From: Mixta mediterraneensis
GTDB taxonomy: Bacteria > Pseudomonadota > Gammaproteobacteria > Enterobacterales > Enterobacteriaceae
Direction of reading: 5' to 3'
Assembly: GCF_014946725.1 (NCBI RefSeq)
Contig: NZ_JACFXY010000001.1
Span: 496,001-560,000 of the forward strand
DNA: 64,000 bases
The notes beneath the pieces are model-generated. The model ran no database searches. It was not told the DNA's origin and saw only the letters and a list, made by a program, of their open reading frames with translations. The translations under genes and the position numbers were made by a program. This document shows positions 12,146-21,205 of the stretch, one piece after another (position 1 is the first letter of the stretch; every line of letters starts with the position of its first letter).

Positions 12146-12676
12146 TATCCTTTCGAATTGTCTGGCGGTATGCGTCAGCGTGTCATGATTGCGCTGGCTT
12201 TCTCCTGTGATCCGGATTTGCTTATTGCGGATGAACCAACCACGGCCCTGGACGTGACGGTGCAGCGGCAGATACTCCGATTGCTGAAGCAAAAAGCGGT
12301 TTCAACCGGAACAGCCGTACTCTTTATCAGCCACGATATGGCCGTCGTGTCACAGGTCTGTGACAGGCTGTACGTAATGTATGCCGGCTTGGTCATTGAA
12401 AGCGGTCTTACCCGTGGCGTGCTGACGAAACCTTTTCATCCTTATTCTGTGGGACTGCTGGCGTGTTCGCCAGATGCGCGCGAACCTCGCGAGGAACTGG
12501 CTTCCATTCCGGGTACCGTGCCTAATCTGGCAAAACTGCCATCAGGCTGCGCCTTCCGTGAACGCTGCTTTGCAGCCGGTGAAGCCTGTGGCAAACCCCC
12601 TCAGTTACGGCCTTCAGGCGCTTTAGAGCAGCAGGTAGCCTGTTGGTACTCACAGCAGGAGAATGCCCATGTCTGA
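12143..12676 (+). pseudogene. 5'-truncated DppD/OppD-type peptide ABC transporter ATPase
   Basis: About 177 codons retain the ABC signature ([13 protein letters not shown]), Walker B ([16 protein letters not shown]), the H-loop (FISHDMAVV) and the oligopeptide-transporter C-terminal domain with the Cys-rich GC.FRERC...GE.C element. Walker A and everything before the signature are missing, so no functional ATPase can be made. The next ATPase gene begins 8 bp before its stop, the usual dppD-dppF arrangement. Confidence 0.85.
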
Positions 12677-13619
12677 AGCTCTGCCTGAACTAAACGACGT
12701 TCACGTAAATTTTCCTGCAAAAACCAACTGGCGGGGAAAGGTCACCGAGCGCGTTCATGCGCTGAACGGACTGGACATGGTTGTTCAGCGGGGCGAGCCC
12801 CTGGGAATTGTGGGCGAATCAGGATGCGGTAAAAGTACGCTGGCAAAACTTCTTATGGGCATGCTCAAACCCACCTCGGGCCGTTTCGAACTAACAACCT
12901 CTCCCGGCTCGTGGTCTGGGCGCAGCATGCAAATGGTTTTTCAGGATCCCCTCTCTTCCCTTGATCCCCGCCTGCCCGTCTGGAGAACCATCACAGAGCC
13001 GGTATGGATTCAGTCGCGTTCTGGCGAAAAAGAGCGGCGTAAGCTCGCCGACTCTCTGGCTGCGAAAGTCGGCATTCGTCCTGAATATCTCGACAGACCT
13101 CCGCATGCTTTTTCAGGTGGTCAGCGCCAGCGTATTGCCATTGCACGCGCTCTTTCGGCACAGCCTGACATTATGGTTCTGGACGAGCCAACTTCAGCGC
13201 TGGATATTTCGGTCCAGGCGTAGATCCTGAATCTGCTGGTCGATTTGCAGCAACAGCAGAACCTTACCTATGTTCTTATTTCACATAACGTGTCCGTCGT
13301 TCGCCATATGAGCGTTCGCGTGGCGGTGATGTACCTCGGCCAGATTGTCGAAGTTGGCGAAGCGAAACAGGTCCTTGACGCTCCCGGCCATCCTTATACC
13401 CGTCTCCTGATGGAATCAGTACCGCGGATTGGTGCTGCACTGGATGGCGCGCCCAGTAATACCGAATTGCCAGGGAACCGGAAGCTGCCAGAGGGCTGTT
13501 ATTTCCGGGAACGCTGCCCTTATGCAACGGCTGCCTGCGGCAATCCTCAGTCGCTGCGGCTACTGGGGAACGGTACTGCGGTCAGGTGCTGGAAAGCTGA
13601 AAATCTTACACAGCTATAA
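12669..13619 (+). pseudogene. DppF/OppF-type peptide ABC ATPase with an in-frame amber codon
   Basis: The frame is open from ATG 12669 (GGAG 7 nt upstream) to 13619 except for TAG at 13221-13223, about codon 185. Before it lie Walker A (GESGCGKST), the Q-loop, signature (FSGGQRQRIAIA) and Walker B (VLDEPTSALDISVQA). After it the same frame continues without loss: ILNLLVDLQ, H-loop (LISHNVSVV), GQIVE.G and the CYFRERCPYA..AC motif. Family members have Gln at the stop position (SVQAQILNLL), so a single C-to-T change (CAG to TAG) explains it. Only an amber suppressor or readthrough would rescue it. Confidence 0.85.
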
Positions 13620-13640
13620 ACCTTTCAGAAGTGGTTAAAA

Positions 13641-13877
13641 ATGTATGGCAGTACATTACTGCCAGATAAAGAACCTTCAGGAACAGCAGATTATAAACAT
13701 TATCGTACGGAAGCGGTGTGGTAGGGGCTGTAACCGCCTGGCAACGGCCTCTGGCGGGACACGGTTACCGAACGTGAAGCCAGCCCCGCTTCAGAGACAA
13801 GCGCAGGCAGTGCCGGGATACGCTGTACCATGACCGCGCCAGGCGTGCCTGTTAAAGCCGTAAAGTGGGCCGCCTGT
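13641..13877 (+). pseudogene. frameshifted remnant of a DadA-like FAD-dependent D-amino-acid dehydrogenase
   Basis: No intact frame, but three frames read in order give a family-like N-terminus. The first is MYGSTLLPDKEPSG. After a 1-nt shift near 13700 comes an FAD Rossmann motif (IIV-GSGVVGAVTAWQ, then AGHG). After a second shift come ASPASETSAGSAG and TAPGVPVKAVKW. The last matches the DadA segment usually written ETSxANAG...APGVPLKAIKW. The rest of the gene is gone. It directly follows the peptide-ABC pseudogenes, suggesting a lost peptide/D-amino-acid uptake and oxidation operon. The evidence is motif reading only. Confidence 0.6.
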
Positions 13878-14001
13878 CGTAGGAGGCACTTATCTCAGCA
13901 CTCTGTAGTTGAATACTGACCACGCGCCTCAGACTTGACTGTTAACCAGTTTCACAACGCCATACCCTGCCCCATTTATACCTGCTCAGGCCAGAAAGCG
14001 A

Positions 14002-14023
14002 AGATGCGCCCTGAGGCGCATCT
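14002..14023. terminator. hairpin between decayed locus and osmC
   Basis: AGATGCGCC / GGCGCATCT with loop CTGA, 9-bp stem, without a T-run on either side. It lies 76 bp past the osmC stop on the minus strand and could serve as its 3' hairpin. Confidence 0.4.
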
Positions 14024-14098
14024 GGTGCAGTTCATAGCAGAACCGTGCTGTCCTGGCATAATACTCAAACCACCAAAAAGGCGGTCTGTGCTGCACGC

Positions 14099-14527
14099 TT
14101 AGTTATTCAACGTATAATCAAGCGTAATTTCAGCATTCAATACCTGTGAAACCGGGCAGCCTGCTTTCGCTTTATTGATAATTTCATCGAATTTCGCTTT
14201 ATCAATGCCAGGCAGTTCGATGGTGCTGGTTAAAGCCACCTTCGTAATGGCAAAGCCTTCGCCTTTTTTATCCAGAGAAACATCCGCCGTCGTGTCAATG
14301 CTTTTCGGGGGATGGCCCGCCTCGCCCAGCATCAGCGATAACGCCATTGAGAAACAGGCTGCATGCGCTGCACCAATCAACTCTTCCGGATTGGTGCCCT
14401 TTTCCCCTTCAAAGCGGGTGTTAAAGCCATAAGGTTGCTGGTTCAGTACGCCGCTTTCAGTGCTTACGTTGCCTTTTCCCTTAATATCGCCTTCCCAGTG
14501 CGCCGATCCTTTCTTATGAATGGTCAT
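14099..14527 (-). CDS. osmC: peroxiredoxin OsmC
   Basis: 142 aa, nearly the length of E. coli OsmC (143) and very similar (MTIHKKG.AHWEGDIK, STESGVLNQQPYGFNTRFEGEKGTNPEELIGAAHAACFSMALS). The active-site thiols are Cys58 in AHAACFSM and Cys124 in KAGCPVSQ. It reduces organic hydroperoxides and is osmotically and RpoS-induced in relatives. The start at 14527 has AGGAGG 7 nt upstream; the longer open frame is not needed. Single gene, 57 bp downstream of lldD on the same strand, with no clear terminator between. Confidence 0.95.
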   Translation of the reverse strand: MTIHKKGSAHWEGDIKGKGNVSTESGVLNQQPYGFNTRFEGEKGTNPEELIGAAHAACFSMALSLMLGEAGHPPKSIDTTADVSLDKKGEGFAITKVALTSTIELPGIDKAKFDEIINKAKAGCPVSQVLNAEITLDYTLNN

Positions 14528-14584
14528 GTCGTTCCTCCTGTTGGTAAAGAAGGTAAGTATAGACAACACATTTGTTTTCGCGCG

Positions 14585-15769
14585 TCAGCTCACCGCGCGT
14601 GGTTGCACAGGAGCTGCCTCGCTAAGCAGCGCATTAGCCTGCACCAGCGAATCCCGGCTGATTTCACTGATTGATTTGGCACCGGTTAACGTCATTGCGA
14701 CACGCATCTCTTTCTCAATTAAGTTGAGCAGATTTTCCACGCCGCGCTGGCCATGCGTCGCTAACGCATAGATAAAGGCTCGCCCCAGCAGCACCGTATC
14801 GGCACCCAGCGCAATCATGCGCACCACATCTAATCCGTTGCGGATGCCGCTGTCCGCCAGAATAGTGAGGTCGCCCTTCACCGCATCAGCGATAGCAGGC
14901 AGTGCGCGCGCCGAAGAAAGCACACCATCCAGCTGACGTCCGCCGTGGTTGGAAACCACAATGCCGTCTGCGCCGAAGCGTACCGCATCACGTGCATCTT
15001 CTGGATCAAGTATGCCTTTTATAACCATCGGGCCATCCCAGAATTCGCGGATCCACTCCAGGTCTTTCCATGAAATGGAGGGATCAAAGTTGCTCGCCAG
15101 CCAGCCGATGTAATCTTCCAGCCCGGTCGGCTTGCCAAGGTAGGCAGAAATATTACCGAGATCGTGTGGTCGCCCCTGTAAGCCAACGTCCAGCGCCCAT
15201 TGCGGATGCGTTATTGCCTGTAAATAGCGGCGCAGCACGCCGTTTTTGCCGCTCATCCCGGAATGCGCATCACGGTAACGCGCGCCAGGCGTAGGCATAT
15301 CCACCGTAAATACCAGCGTTGAGCAGCCTGCTGCTTTGGCACGCTCCAGCGCATTACGCATAAAACCACGATCGCGTAGCACGTAGAGCTGGAACCACAT
15401 CGGACGATTAATTGCTGGCGCAACTTCTTCAATCGGACATACGGAAACGGTCGATAAAGTAAACGGAATGCCTTTCAGCGCTGCCGCACGCGCCGCCTGT
15501 ACTTCACCACGCCGCGCATACATGCCGCACAAACCGACCGGTGCCAGCGCGACCGGCATGGAAAGCGTTTCGTTAAACAGCTTCGTTTCAAGGCTGAGAT
15601 CCGACATGTTTTTTAAAATACGCTGGCGCAGCGCGACACCGGCCAGATCGTCCACATTGTGACGCAGGGTGTGCTCGGCGTAAGCCCCCCCGTCGGCATA
15701 ATGGAACAAAAATGGCGGCAGAATGCGTTGCGCAGCGGCGCGGTAATCGCTGGCAGCAGAGATAATCAT
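14585..15769 (-). CDS. lldD: L-lactate dehydrogenase (FMN-dependent) LldD
   Basis: 394 aa. A membrane-associated flavoenzyme that oxidises L-lactate to pyruvate and passes electrons to quinone. The FMN-dependent alpha-hydroxyacid dehydrogenase features are complete: opening [12 protein letters not shown]...LP.FLF.Y.DGGAY, WFQLYV, FTVDMP.PGARYRD, KGIL.PEDA and the catalytic [10 protein letters not shown] histidine/arginine motif. Last gene of lldP-lldR-lldD; its start overlaps the lldR stop by 4 bp, indicating translational coupling. Confidence 0.95.
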   Translation of the reverse strand: MIISAASDYRAAAQRILPPFLFHYADGGAYAEHTLRHNVDDLAGVALRQRILKNMSDLSLETKLFNETLSMPVALAPVGLCGMYARRGEVQAARAAALKGIPFTLSTVSVCPIEEVAPAINRPMWFQLYVLRDRGFMRNALERAKAAGCSTLVFTVDMPTPGARYRDAHSGMSGKNGVLRRYLQAITHPQWALDVGLQGRPHDLGNISAYLGKPTGLEDYIGWLASNFDPSISWKDLEWIREFWDGPMVIKGILDPEDARDAVRFGADGIVVSNHGGRQLDGVLSSARALPAIADAVKGDLTILADSGIRNGLDVVRMIALGADTVLLGRAFIYALATHGQRGVENLLNLIEKEMRVAMTLTGAKSISEISRDSLVQANALLSEAAPVQPRAVS

Positions 15770-16554
15770 GAGTCGTTTTCCTTACGGTTGCGTGATTCAT
15801 TGCCCGGCAAGCGGGTAATACGCGCCTGACGCGCTTCATCTTCATGCAGATTTTTCATGGTGGTGTGAATAAAGCCGAGATGCTGCATAGCAGCCTGACG
15901 CGCCCCTTCGGCATCCCCCGCGAGAACAGCATCCAGCATTACCCGATGCTGTTCGGTGATGCGGGCAAAAATTACCGGCTGGGTATACATACGGAGGCGG
16001 CTCTGCATCACGGACGATTGCAGCAAATCAAACAAGCCGCGCATGGTTTGCAGCAACACCACGTTATGCGAGGCTTCGGCGATGGCGAGATGAAAGCGTA
16101 GATCGGCCTGGGCGGCGAGATCGGGATCGTCGCTCTGTTTCATTTTGAGCGTGGCGTCAAAAGCATATTGCAGCTTCTCTTTGTCGGATTCAGTGGCACG
16201 CAATGCGGCGTGCCAAGCCGTGCTGGCTTCAATGGCGTGACGCGCTTCAAGAATGTCATAGCGGTAATCGGGATCGTCCCTCAGCAGTTGCCGAATCGGC
16301 TCTACAATCCGCTGTTCCGACCATGGGGCAGGCTGCTGTCGTAACCAGGTACCCCCGCCGCGCCGACTGATCAGCATGCCATTGCTGATCAGCTGTTGAA
16401 TTGCCTCGCGCAGCGATGAGCGCGAGACGCCAAGTTCGGCAGATAACTGGCGCTCGGCAGGCAAACGCATACCCGGCTCCAGCTGATGTTCACGGATATA
16501 TGACTTCAGGCGTACCACCAGATGTTCCGCCAGGGGTGGGACAGGTTGTGTCAT
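15766..16554 (-). CDS. lldR: L-lactate operon regulator LldR (GntR/FadR family)
   Basis: 262 aa. The N-terminal winged helix ([30 protein letters not shown], about residues 25-75) is followed by an all-helical FCD ligand domain with the expected Asp/His metal-ligand pattern ([13 protein letters not shown] and [11 protein letters not shown]). It represses or activates the operon depending on L-lactate. Its start overlaps the lldP stop by 4 bp and its stop overlaps lldD, so the three genes form one message. Two matching operators lie upstream of lldP. Confidence 0.93.
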   Translation of the reverse strand: MTQPVPPLAEHLVVRLKSYIREHQLEPGMRLPAERQLSAELGVSRSSLREAIQQLISNGMLISRRGGGTWLRQQPAPWSEQRIVEPIRQLLRDDPDYRYDILEARHAIEASTAWHAALRATESDKEKLQYAFDATLKMKQSDDPDLAAQADLRFHLAIAEASHNVVLLQTMRGLFDLLQSSVMQSRLRMYTQPVIFARITEQHRVMLDAVLAGDAEGARQAAMQHLGFIHTTMKNLHEDEARQARITRLPGNESRNRKENDS

Positions 16555-18206
16555 GGAACCATCCAGGAAAAAACGTAAGCCTGCAGCGTGGTGATCACGC
16601 CCACCATACAGGTGAATATCAGGCTGTGCTTAACCGTAAAGCGGAATAAATCGGACTCTTTACCGACTAATCCCACCGCCGCGCAGGCAATGGCGATCGA
16701 TTGTGGCGAAATCATCTTACCGGTAACGCCGCCCGTGGTATTCGCCGCGACCAGTAGCACATCCGGGACGCCAATCTGTTGTGCCGTTGTTGCCTGTAAC
16801 GCGGCAAACAGCGCGTTAGATGACGTGTCCGAACCGGTAAGAAACACGCCCAGCCAGCCAAGAAACGGTGAGAAGAACGTAAAGGCGTCACCAGTATGCG
16901 CCAGCGCTAAAGCCAGCGTCGCCGACAAGCCGGAATAATTGGAGATAAAAGCGAAGGCCAGCACCATGCCAATTGAGTAAATCGGTAACGCCAGCTCTTT
17001 CAGCGTTTCACCAAACGTCTGTAGCGCTGCTTTCGGCTTCATGCGTAAGAACACCATCGCCATGATTGCGGCCAGCAAAATTGCCGTGCCGGTCGCAGAG
17101 ACAATATCAAACTTAAAGATAGCCGGATAAGGCGTGGCGCTGTTAACCACCGGCGGCATACGCGCTACCAGATCATTCAGCAGCGGCACCGGCACGCTAA
17201 ATACCCAGTCAGCCAGCGGTCCCTCCTTAGCAAACAGAGCTTTGAAGGGTGGAATGCTCCACAGGGTTACGGTGGCAGTGAGAAACAGGAACGGCATCCA
17301 GGCGCGGATCACCTGCCCGGTACGGTATTTTTTGCGCGTCAGATCCTGATCGACCACTGACGCCCCCACATCATTGAAGCGGAAAATACGAACCGGCTTC
17401 CAGCGACGCAAAAACAGGGTTAAACACACCAGTGAGGTGAGCGAAGAGATGATGTCTGGCAGTTCCGGGCCGAGAAAGTTAGCGCTGAGAAACTGTGCAA
17501 TCGCAAAGGAGCCGCCTGCTACCAGCACCGCCGGCCAGGTTTCTTTGATGCCGCGCCAGCCATCCATGATCGCCATGATCCAGAACAGCACGATGATCGT
17601 CAGCAGCGGCAACTGGCGACCGGCCATTTGGCCGATCTCGAAACTGTCCAGGCCGGTGATCTGCCCCGCAACAATGATCGGGATGCCCATCGCTCCAAAC
17701 GCCACTGGCGCGGTATTCACAATCAAGCATAAACCAGCCGCGTACAATGGATTAAAACCAAGCCCAACCAGCAGCGCAGCAGTAATTGCAACCGGCGCAC
17801 CAAAGCCCGCGGCGCCTTCAAGGAAGGCACCAAACGAGAAGCCCACAATCAGCATTTGTAAACGCTGATCGGGCATAATCGACAAAATTGAAGCGCGAAT
17901 AATGTCAAACTGCCCGGTTTTTACCGAGATTTTGTACACAAATACGGCGGCGATGATGATCCATGCAATTGGCCATAAACCGTATAAGAAGCCGTAACCC
18001 ACCGAGGCTAAAGCCTGTCCGGTTGGCATACGATAAAGCAATAACGCCACCAGCAACGCCAGCACTACCGTAGCCGTTGCCGCCACATAGCCTTTCAGTT
18101 TTAGCTTTATCAGGGCGAAGAAGAAAAAAATAATAGGGATCAATGCGATCAGGCTGGACAACCAAATATTGCCGAGCGGATCATAGTTTTGTTGCCAAAC
18201 CTGCAT
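16551..18206 (-). CDS. lldP: L-lactate permease LldP
   Basis: 551 aa, the E. coli LldP length, from ATG 18206 (GGAG 8 nt upstream); the longer open frame lacks support. A lactate:H+ symporter of the inner membrane with about 12-14 helices. It opens [21 protein letters not shown] and contains [32 protein letters not shown] and [12 protein letters not shown]...A. First gene of the operon with lldR and lldD. Confidence 0.95.
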   Translation of the reverse strand: MQVWQQNYDPLGNIWLSSLIALIPIIFFFFALIKLKLKGYVAATATVVLALLVALLLYRMPTGQALASVGYGFLYGLWPIAWIIIAAVFVYKISVKTGQFDIIRASILSIMPDQRLQMLIVGFSFGAFLEGAAGFGAPVAITAALLVGLGFNPLYAAGLCLIVNTAPVAFGAMGIPIIVAGQITGLDSFEIGQMAGRQLPLLTIIVLFWIMAIMDGWRGIKETWPAVLVAGGSFAIAQFLSANFLGPELPDIISSLTSLVCLTLFLRRWKPVRIFRFNDVGASVVDQDLTRKKYRTGQVIRAWMPFLFLTATVTLWSIPPFKALFAKEGPLADWVFSVPVPLLNDLVARMPPVVNSATPYPAIFKFDIVSATGTAILLAAIMAMVFLRMKPKAALQTFGETLKELALPIYSIGMVLAFAFISNYSGLSATLALALAHTGDAFTFFSPFLGWLGVFLTGSDTSSNALFAALQATTAQQIGVPDVLLVAANTTGGVTGKMISPQSIAIACAAVGLVGKESDLFRFTVKHSLIFTCMVGVITTLQAYVFSWMVP

Positions 18207-18280
18207 GCTGTTATCTCCAGAGGAACGGTAAACAGGCGTGCGCAGCCATGTCAGCGCGCCCGCAACGTTTACAAGCCTGT

Positions 18281-18295
18281 TTTGGTCAGACCAAA
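18281..18295. promoter_or_regulatory. LldR operator, promoter-proximal
   Basis: TTTGGTCAGACCAAA, a perfect inverted repeat with the GGT-N3-ACC core of FadR-subfamily LldR sites, 75 bp before the lldP start. The second copy is 125 bp further upstream. Confidence 0.85.
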
Positions 18296-18368
18296 AAAAG
18301 GGTTTGAAGCGTACTGGCAACAGATAGTTAATGGTTTGTTAAGTTCAGGCAATATTAATGCTATGAAT

Positions 18369-18392
18369 TTTCCTGTTCTGTGAAGCAGGAAA
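18369..18392. repeat. hairpin between the two LldR operators
   Basis: TTTTCCTG / CAGGAAAA stem with an 8-nt loop, inside the putative looping segment. On the plus strand it is followed by T residues, but no plus-strand gene reads into it. Confidence 0.45.
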
Positions 18393-18405
18393 ATTTTTCG
18401 GCCCG

Positions 18406-18420
18406 TTTGGTAGGACCAAA
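18406..18420. promoter_or_regulatory. LldR operator, distal
   Basis: TTTGGTAGGACCAAA, same inverted repeat as at 18281 with centre-to-centre distance 125 bp (about 12 helical turns). This copies the E. coli lld arrangement, where the two operators flank the promoter and permit looping. Confidence 0.85.
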
Positions 18421-18549
18421 TTTATCGATTCGTTGCTGGTAGCAGCCTAAAAGAGAGTGGCATATGAGCAGGTTCAGCAATACTGCCATCGCACCCTGCC
18501 CGTTGCCTGTATAGCGGTATTGTGATCTTTAGTAGGCCAGATAAGAACA

Positions 18550-18570
18550 AAGCCTCCCGAAGGAGGCCTT
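18550..18570 (-). terminator. intrinsic terminator of the FumD-like gene
   Basis: Stem GCCTCC / GGAGGC (18552-18567) with a tetraloop, followed on the minus strand by TTTGTTCTT, 24 bp beyond the stop of the 71-aa gene. Confidence 0.7.
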
Positions 18571-18593
18571 GAGAAGGCTGACCCGTAGCAGTG

Positions 18594-18809
18594 TTACACG
18601 CTTTTTATCAGGCTCGCTTTTGACATCAATTCCATTGCCAACGCATATAAACGACGATCTTCCTGATCACAGGGTTCATCTTCCGCATAACAGCCGATCA
18701 TCGAAGCAACTTTGTCAGCCGACAAGCTCTCCCCATGAACGTGCAACGTCAACACGGCGCGGCCCACTATTTTAAGCACATCTTCATGTGGTCCCTGGAT
18801 ACTACTCAA
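18594..18809 (-). CDS. small protein, FumD/DUF2767-like
   Basis: 71 aa, all-helical by composition. The middle reads KIVGRAVLTLHVHGESLSADKVASMIG, then LYALAMELMSKA, which resembles the pattern of E. coli YdhZ/FumD (VVGKVVLEM...GQ...IVIAGVL...LEKQAMETVINAL). The DUF2767 link is a by-eye call at low similarity. FumD has been reported as a fumarase, but many relatives have no demonstrated activity. Monocistronic with its own terminator, between the lld operon and dbpA. Confidence 0.5.
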   Translation of the reverse strand: MSSIQGPHEDVLKIVGRAVLTLHVHGESLSADKVASMIGCYAEDEPCDQEDRRLYALAMELMSKASLIKSV

Positions 18810-19220
18810 TGAACAAATCCTCTAACGGTCGTTGTGACAGGAATATGGCGCGCTAAATATAAAGCAATTAGCTTAAGATTTTTATCGGCAAGGTAGGATG
18901 TATTTTTTAATGATTAATTGTATTACTGGAGCAAATAAAACAGATTCATCTGATTTAATTAAAAAATAATTTTAAAAAACGGATAATTATAAAGTTATTT
19001 CTGGCCTTGCTCTTTTTTTAAGGCAGCACTTTATTACCCCTTCGCCCTTAACTGATTAAAAGAAACCAACCATAACAGGTAAACTTCAGGTGATTCCTAA
19101 TGCCCGCCAGGCGGACATATTCATATTGTTAACCTTCAAGGTTGCCGTTGCCGTCGAACGCACTTTCTGCCAGACTTGCGCGCGCAATAATGCCCTATTT
19201 TTAGCCTCAGAGGCCGCGCC
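18810..19220. other. 411-bp AT-rich intergenic region
   Basis: No supported reading frame. It lies between the divergent FumD-like gene and dbpA and is AT-rich around 18890-18990, probably promoter DNA for both. I see no recognisable operator. Confidence 0.5.
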
Positions 19221-20592
19221 GTGACTGCTTTTTCTACCCTCAATTCCCTTCCCGACAGCCAACTCAGTAACCTGCGCGAGATGGGCTACACCAGCATGAC
19301 GCCGGTTCAGGCTGCCACGCTACCCGCCATTTTACAGGGGCGTGACGTGCGTGCGCAGGCGAAAACCGGTAGCGGAAAAACCGCAGCCTTTGGCATTGGG
19401 TTGTTGCACGCTATTGACAGCGCACAGTTTCAGACCCAGGCGCTCATTTTATGCCCAACGCGAGAACTGGCGGATCAGGTCAGCAATGTGCTGCGCCAGC
19501 TGGCGCGCTTCACGCGCAACATCAAAATTCTGACGCTGTGCGGTGGTCAGCCCATCAGCGCCCAGCGTGATTCTTTAAGCCACGCGCCCCACATCGTGGT
19601 TGGCACGCCGGGGCGTATTCTTGATCATATCAAGCGCGAAAATTTAAAGCTCAATAACCTGCGCACCCTGGTACTGGACGAAGCGGATCGTATGCTGGAG
19701 ATGGGTTTCCGGGATGATATGGAAACGATTATCGAAGCCACGCCGGCAGCGCGCCAGACGCTGCTGTTCTCGGCGACCTGGCCGGAAGGCATTGCTGCCA
19801 TCAGCACGCGTTTTCAACGCGACGCCTTAAGTGTGGTAACGGAAGAAGTCAGCGAGCTGCCAGACATCGAACAGCAGTTTATTGAGGCCAGCAACCACGA
19901 AAAGCTGCCACTACTGATTGCGTTACTGAGCGAGCGTCAGCCATCATCCTGCGTCGTGTTCTGTAACACCAAACGCGAATGCGATGAGGTTGCCGCGGCG
20001 CTGAACGATCGTGACATTAGCGCGCTGGCACTGCATGGCGATTTAGAACAACGCGATCGCGAACGCGTATTAATCCGTTTCGCCAACGGTAGCGGCCGCG
20101 TGCTGGTAGCAACCGATGTGGCAGCGCGTGGCCTCGATATTAAATCGCTGGCGCTGGTAGTAAATTATCAGCTGGCATGGGACCCGGAAGTGCATTTGCA
20201 CCGCATTGGACGCACCGCTCGTGCCGGTGAAGAAGGAGCTGCAGTCAGTTTCGTGGCGGCCGATGAAATGGTCCGGGCGCATGCGCTGGAAGACTTTTTA
20301 CAACAACCGCTGCCCTGGATTGCCGCCAAAAGGCAGCAGTAAAGCGCTACCCGCAGCCATGATGACGTTGTGCATTGATGGCGGTCGCAAAGCCAAAATT
20401 CGTCCAGGCGATATTCTGGGCGCACTAACCGGCGAGGCGGGTTATCGCGCCGATCAGATTGGTAAAATCGATCTGGCACCTAACCATGCTTATGTCGCCA
20501 TTGAAGCCGCCCAGGCAAAATCGGCCCTGGTAAAGCTCAGGCAGGGAAAAATCAAAGGCAAAACCTGCCGCGCCATTTTGCTGAAAGACTGA
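19221..20592 (+). pseudogene. dbpA: DEAD-box RNA helicase DbpA, split by a frameshift
   Basis: The first frame (373 codons, stop TAA 20340-20342) carries the whole helicase core: Q motif (MGYTSMTPVQAATLP), AKTGSGKT, PTRELA, GTPGR, DEAD, SAT and HRIGRTAR. The C-terminal RNA-recognition domain that confers 23S rRNA hairpin-92 specificity is present but in the +1 frame, 20323-20592: MTLCIDGGRKAKIRPGDILGALTGE ... GKIKGKTCRAILLK. E. coli DbpA is 457 aa in one frame. Homology switches frame around 20318-20326. Either a real 1-nt-type mutation, a sequencing error, or frameshift translation. A core-only product would be an unspecific helicase. Confidence 0.85.
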
Positions 20593-20643
20593 GGCAGGCA
20601 GAGGTTGGAAAGACGGGCGAGGCATAACCGCGCCCGGAAGTGC

Positions 20644-21039
20644 TTAGGGTTCAGTAATTTGCGTAACGTGCAGCTGCGTTTTCTCGCCTTTGCCCTGTAC
20701 CTTTCCGCTGACGCGAACCTGATCGTCTGCCTGATAGGTTTTTCCTTTAAAGGCTTTTTCCGGCGCGATAATGGTGATATTGCCGGTACTGTCACGGAAC
20801 AGATAATTATCGCCCTGCTCTTTTTTCACAATATAGCCTTCAAGCGTGACGTAACCGCCCGGCCGGAAATCGCGTATCTGATTAATATGCGTTTGTCCGG
20901 TATCTTCCGAACCTTTATAGCCCGCATCCTGCTTTGATTGCGGTTGCGGCGCTTCACCGCCTTCAAAGCCCCCCTTCTTCTCAGCGTAAACGCCGGTACT
21001 CAACATCACTAACAGCGTGGTTAAAATGATTTTCTTCAT
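20644..21039 (-). CDS. YgiW/YdeI-family OB-fold stress-tolerance protein
   Basis: 131 aa periplasmic protein: signal peptide MKKIILTTLLVMLSTGVYA-E, then a short Gly/Gln linker and the BOF (bacterial OB-fold) domain with V...RPG.YVTLEGYIVKK...D.YLFRD.TG.I...I....F.G......D.V...GKV. Relatives protect against peroxide, cadmium and antimicrobial peptides, usually under PhoPQ or QseBC control. AAGGAG lies 8 nt before the ATG. No qseBC genes adjoin it here. Monocistronic. Confidence 0.85.
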   Translation of the reverse strand: MKKIILTTLLVMLSTGVYAEKKGGFEGGEAPQPQSKQDAGYKGSEDTGQTHINQIRDFRPGGYVTLEGYIVKKEQGDNYLFRDSTGNITIIAPEKAFKGKTYQADDQVRVSGKVQGKGEKTQLHVTQITEP

Positions 21040-21133
21040 TACGCGCTCCTTTATTCAGAAGTATCCATTTCGCCTTAGCAGGATTAAGCCTGGCACAATA
21101 ATCGGGACGCGGTTTATTTCGCCTTCTTTACTC

Positions 21134-21160
21134 TCACCTTTTTCGCTTTATGGCCGATAA
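21134..21160 (+). promoter_or_regulatory. sigma-28 (FliA) promoter of cheV
   Basis: A perfect GCCGATAA -10 at 21153-21160 with a weak -35 (TCACCTTT, 5/8 to TAAAGTTT) at the canonical 11-bp spacing, ending 45 bp before the cheV ATG. Confidence 0.6.
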
Positions 21161-21205
21161 CCTTGTCACACCCTATTCATCACCTGCGCCGCTGCAGAGG
21201 CAATA

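Noticed and set aside
13645..13833. 62-codon plus-strand frame after the ABC ATPases
   Set aside because: Only part of the frame is meaningful; the DadA-like motifs appear in other frames, so it is a fragment of a broken gene rather than a gene.
18369..18397. Possible plus-strand terminator in the lld control region
   Set aside because: No plus-strand transcript is expected there; kept only as a hairpin.
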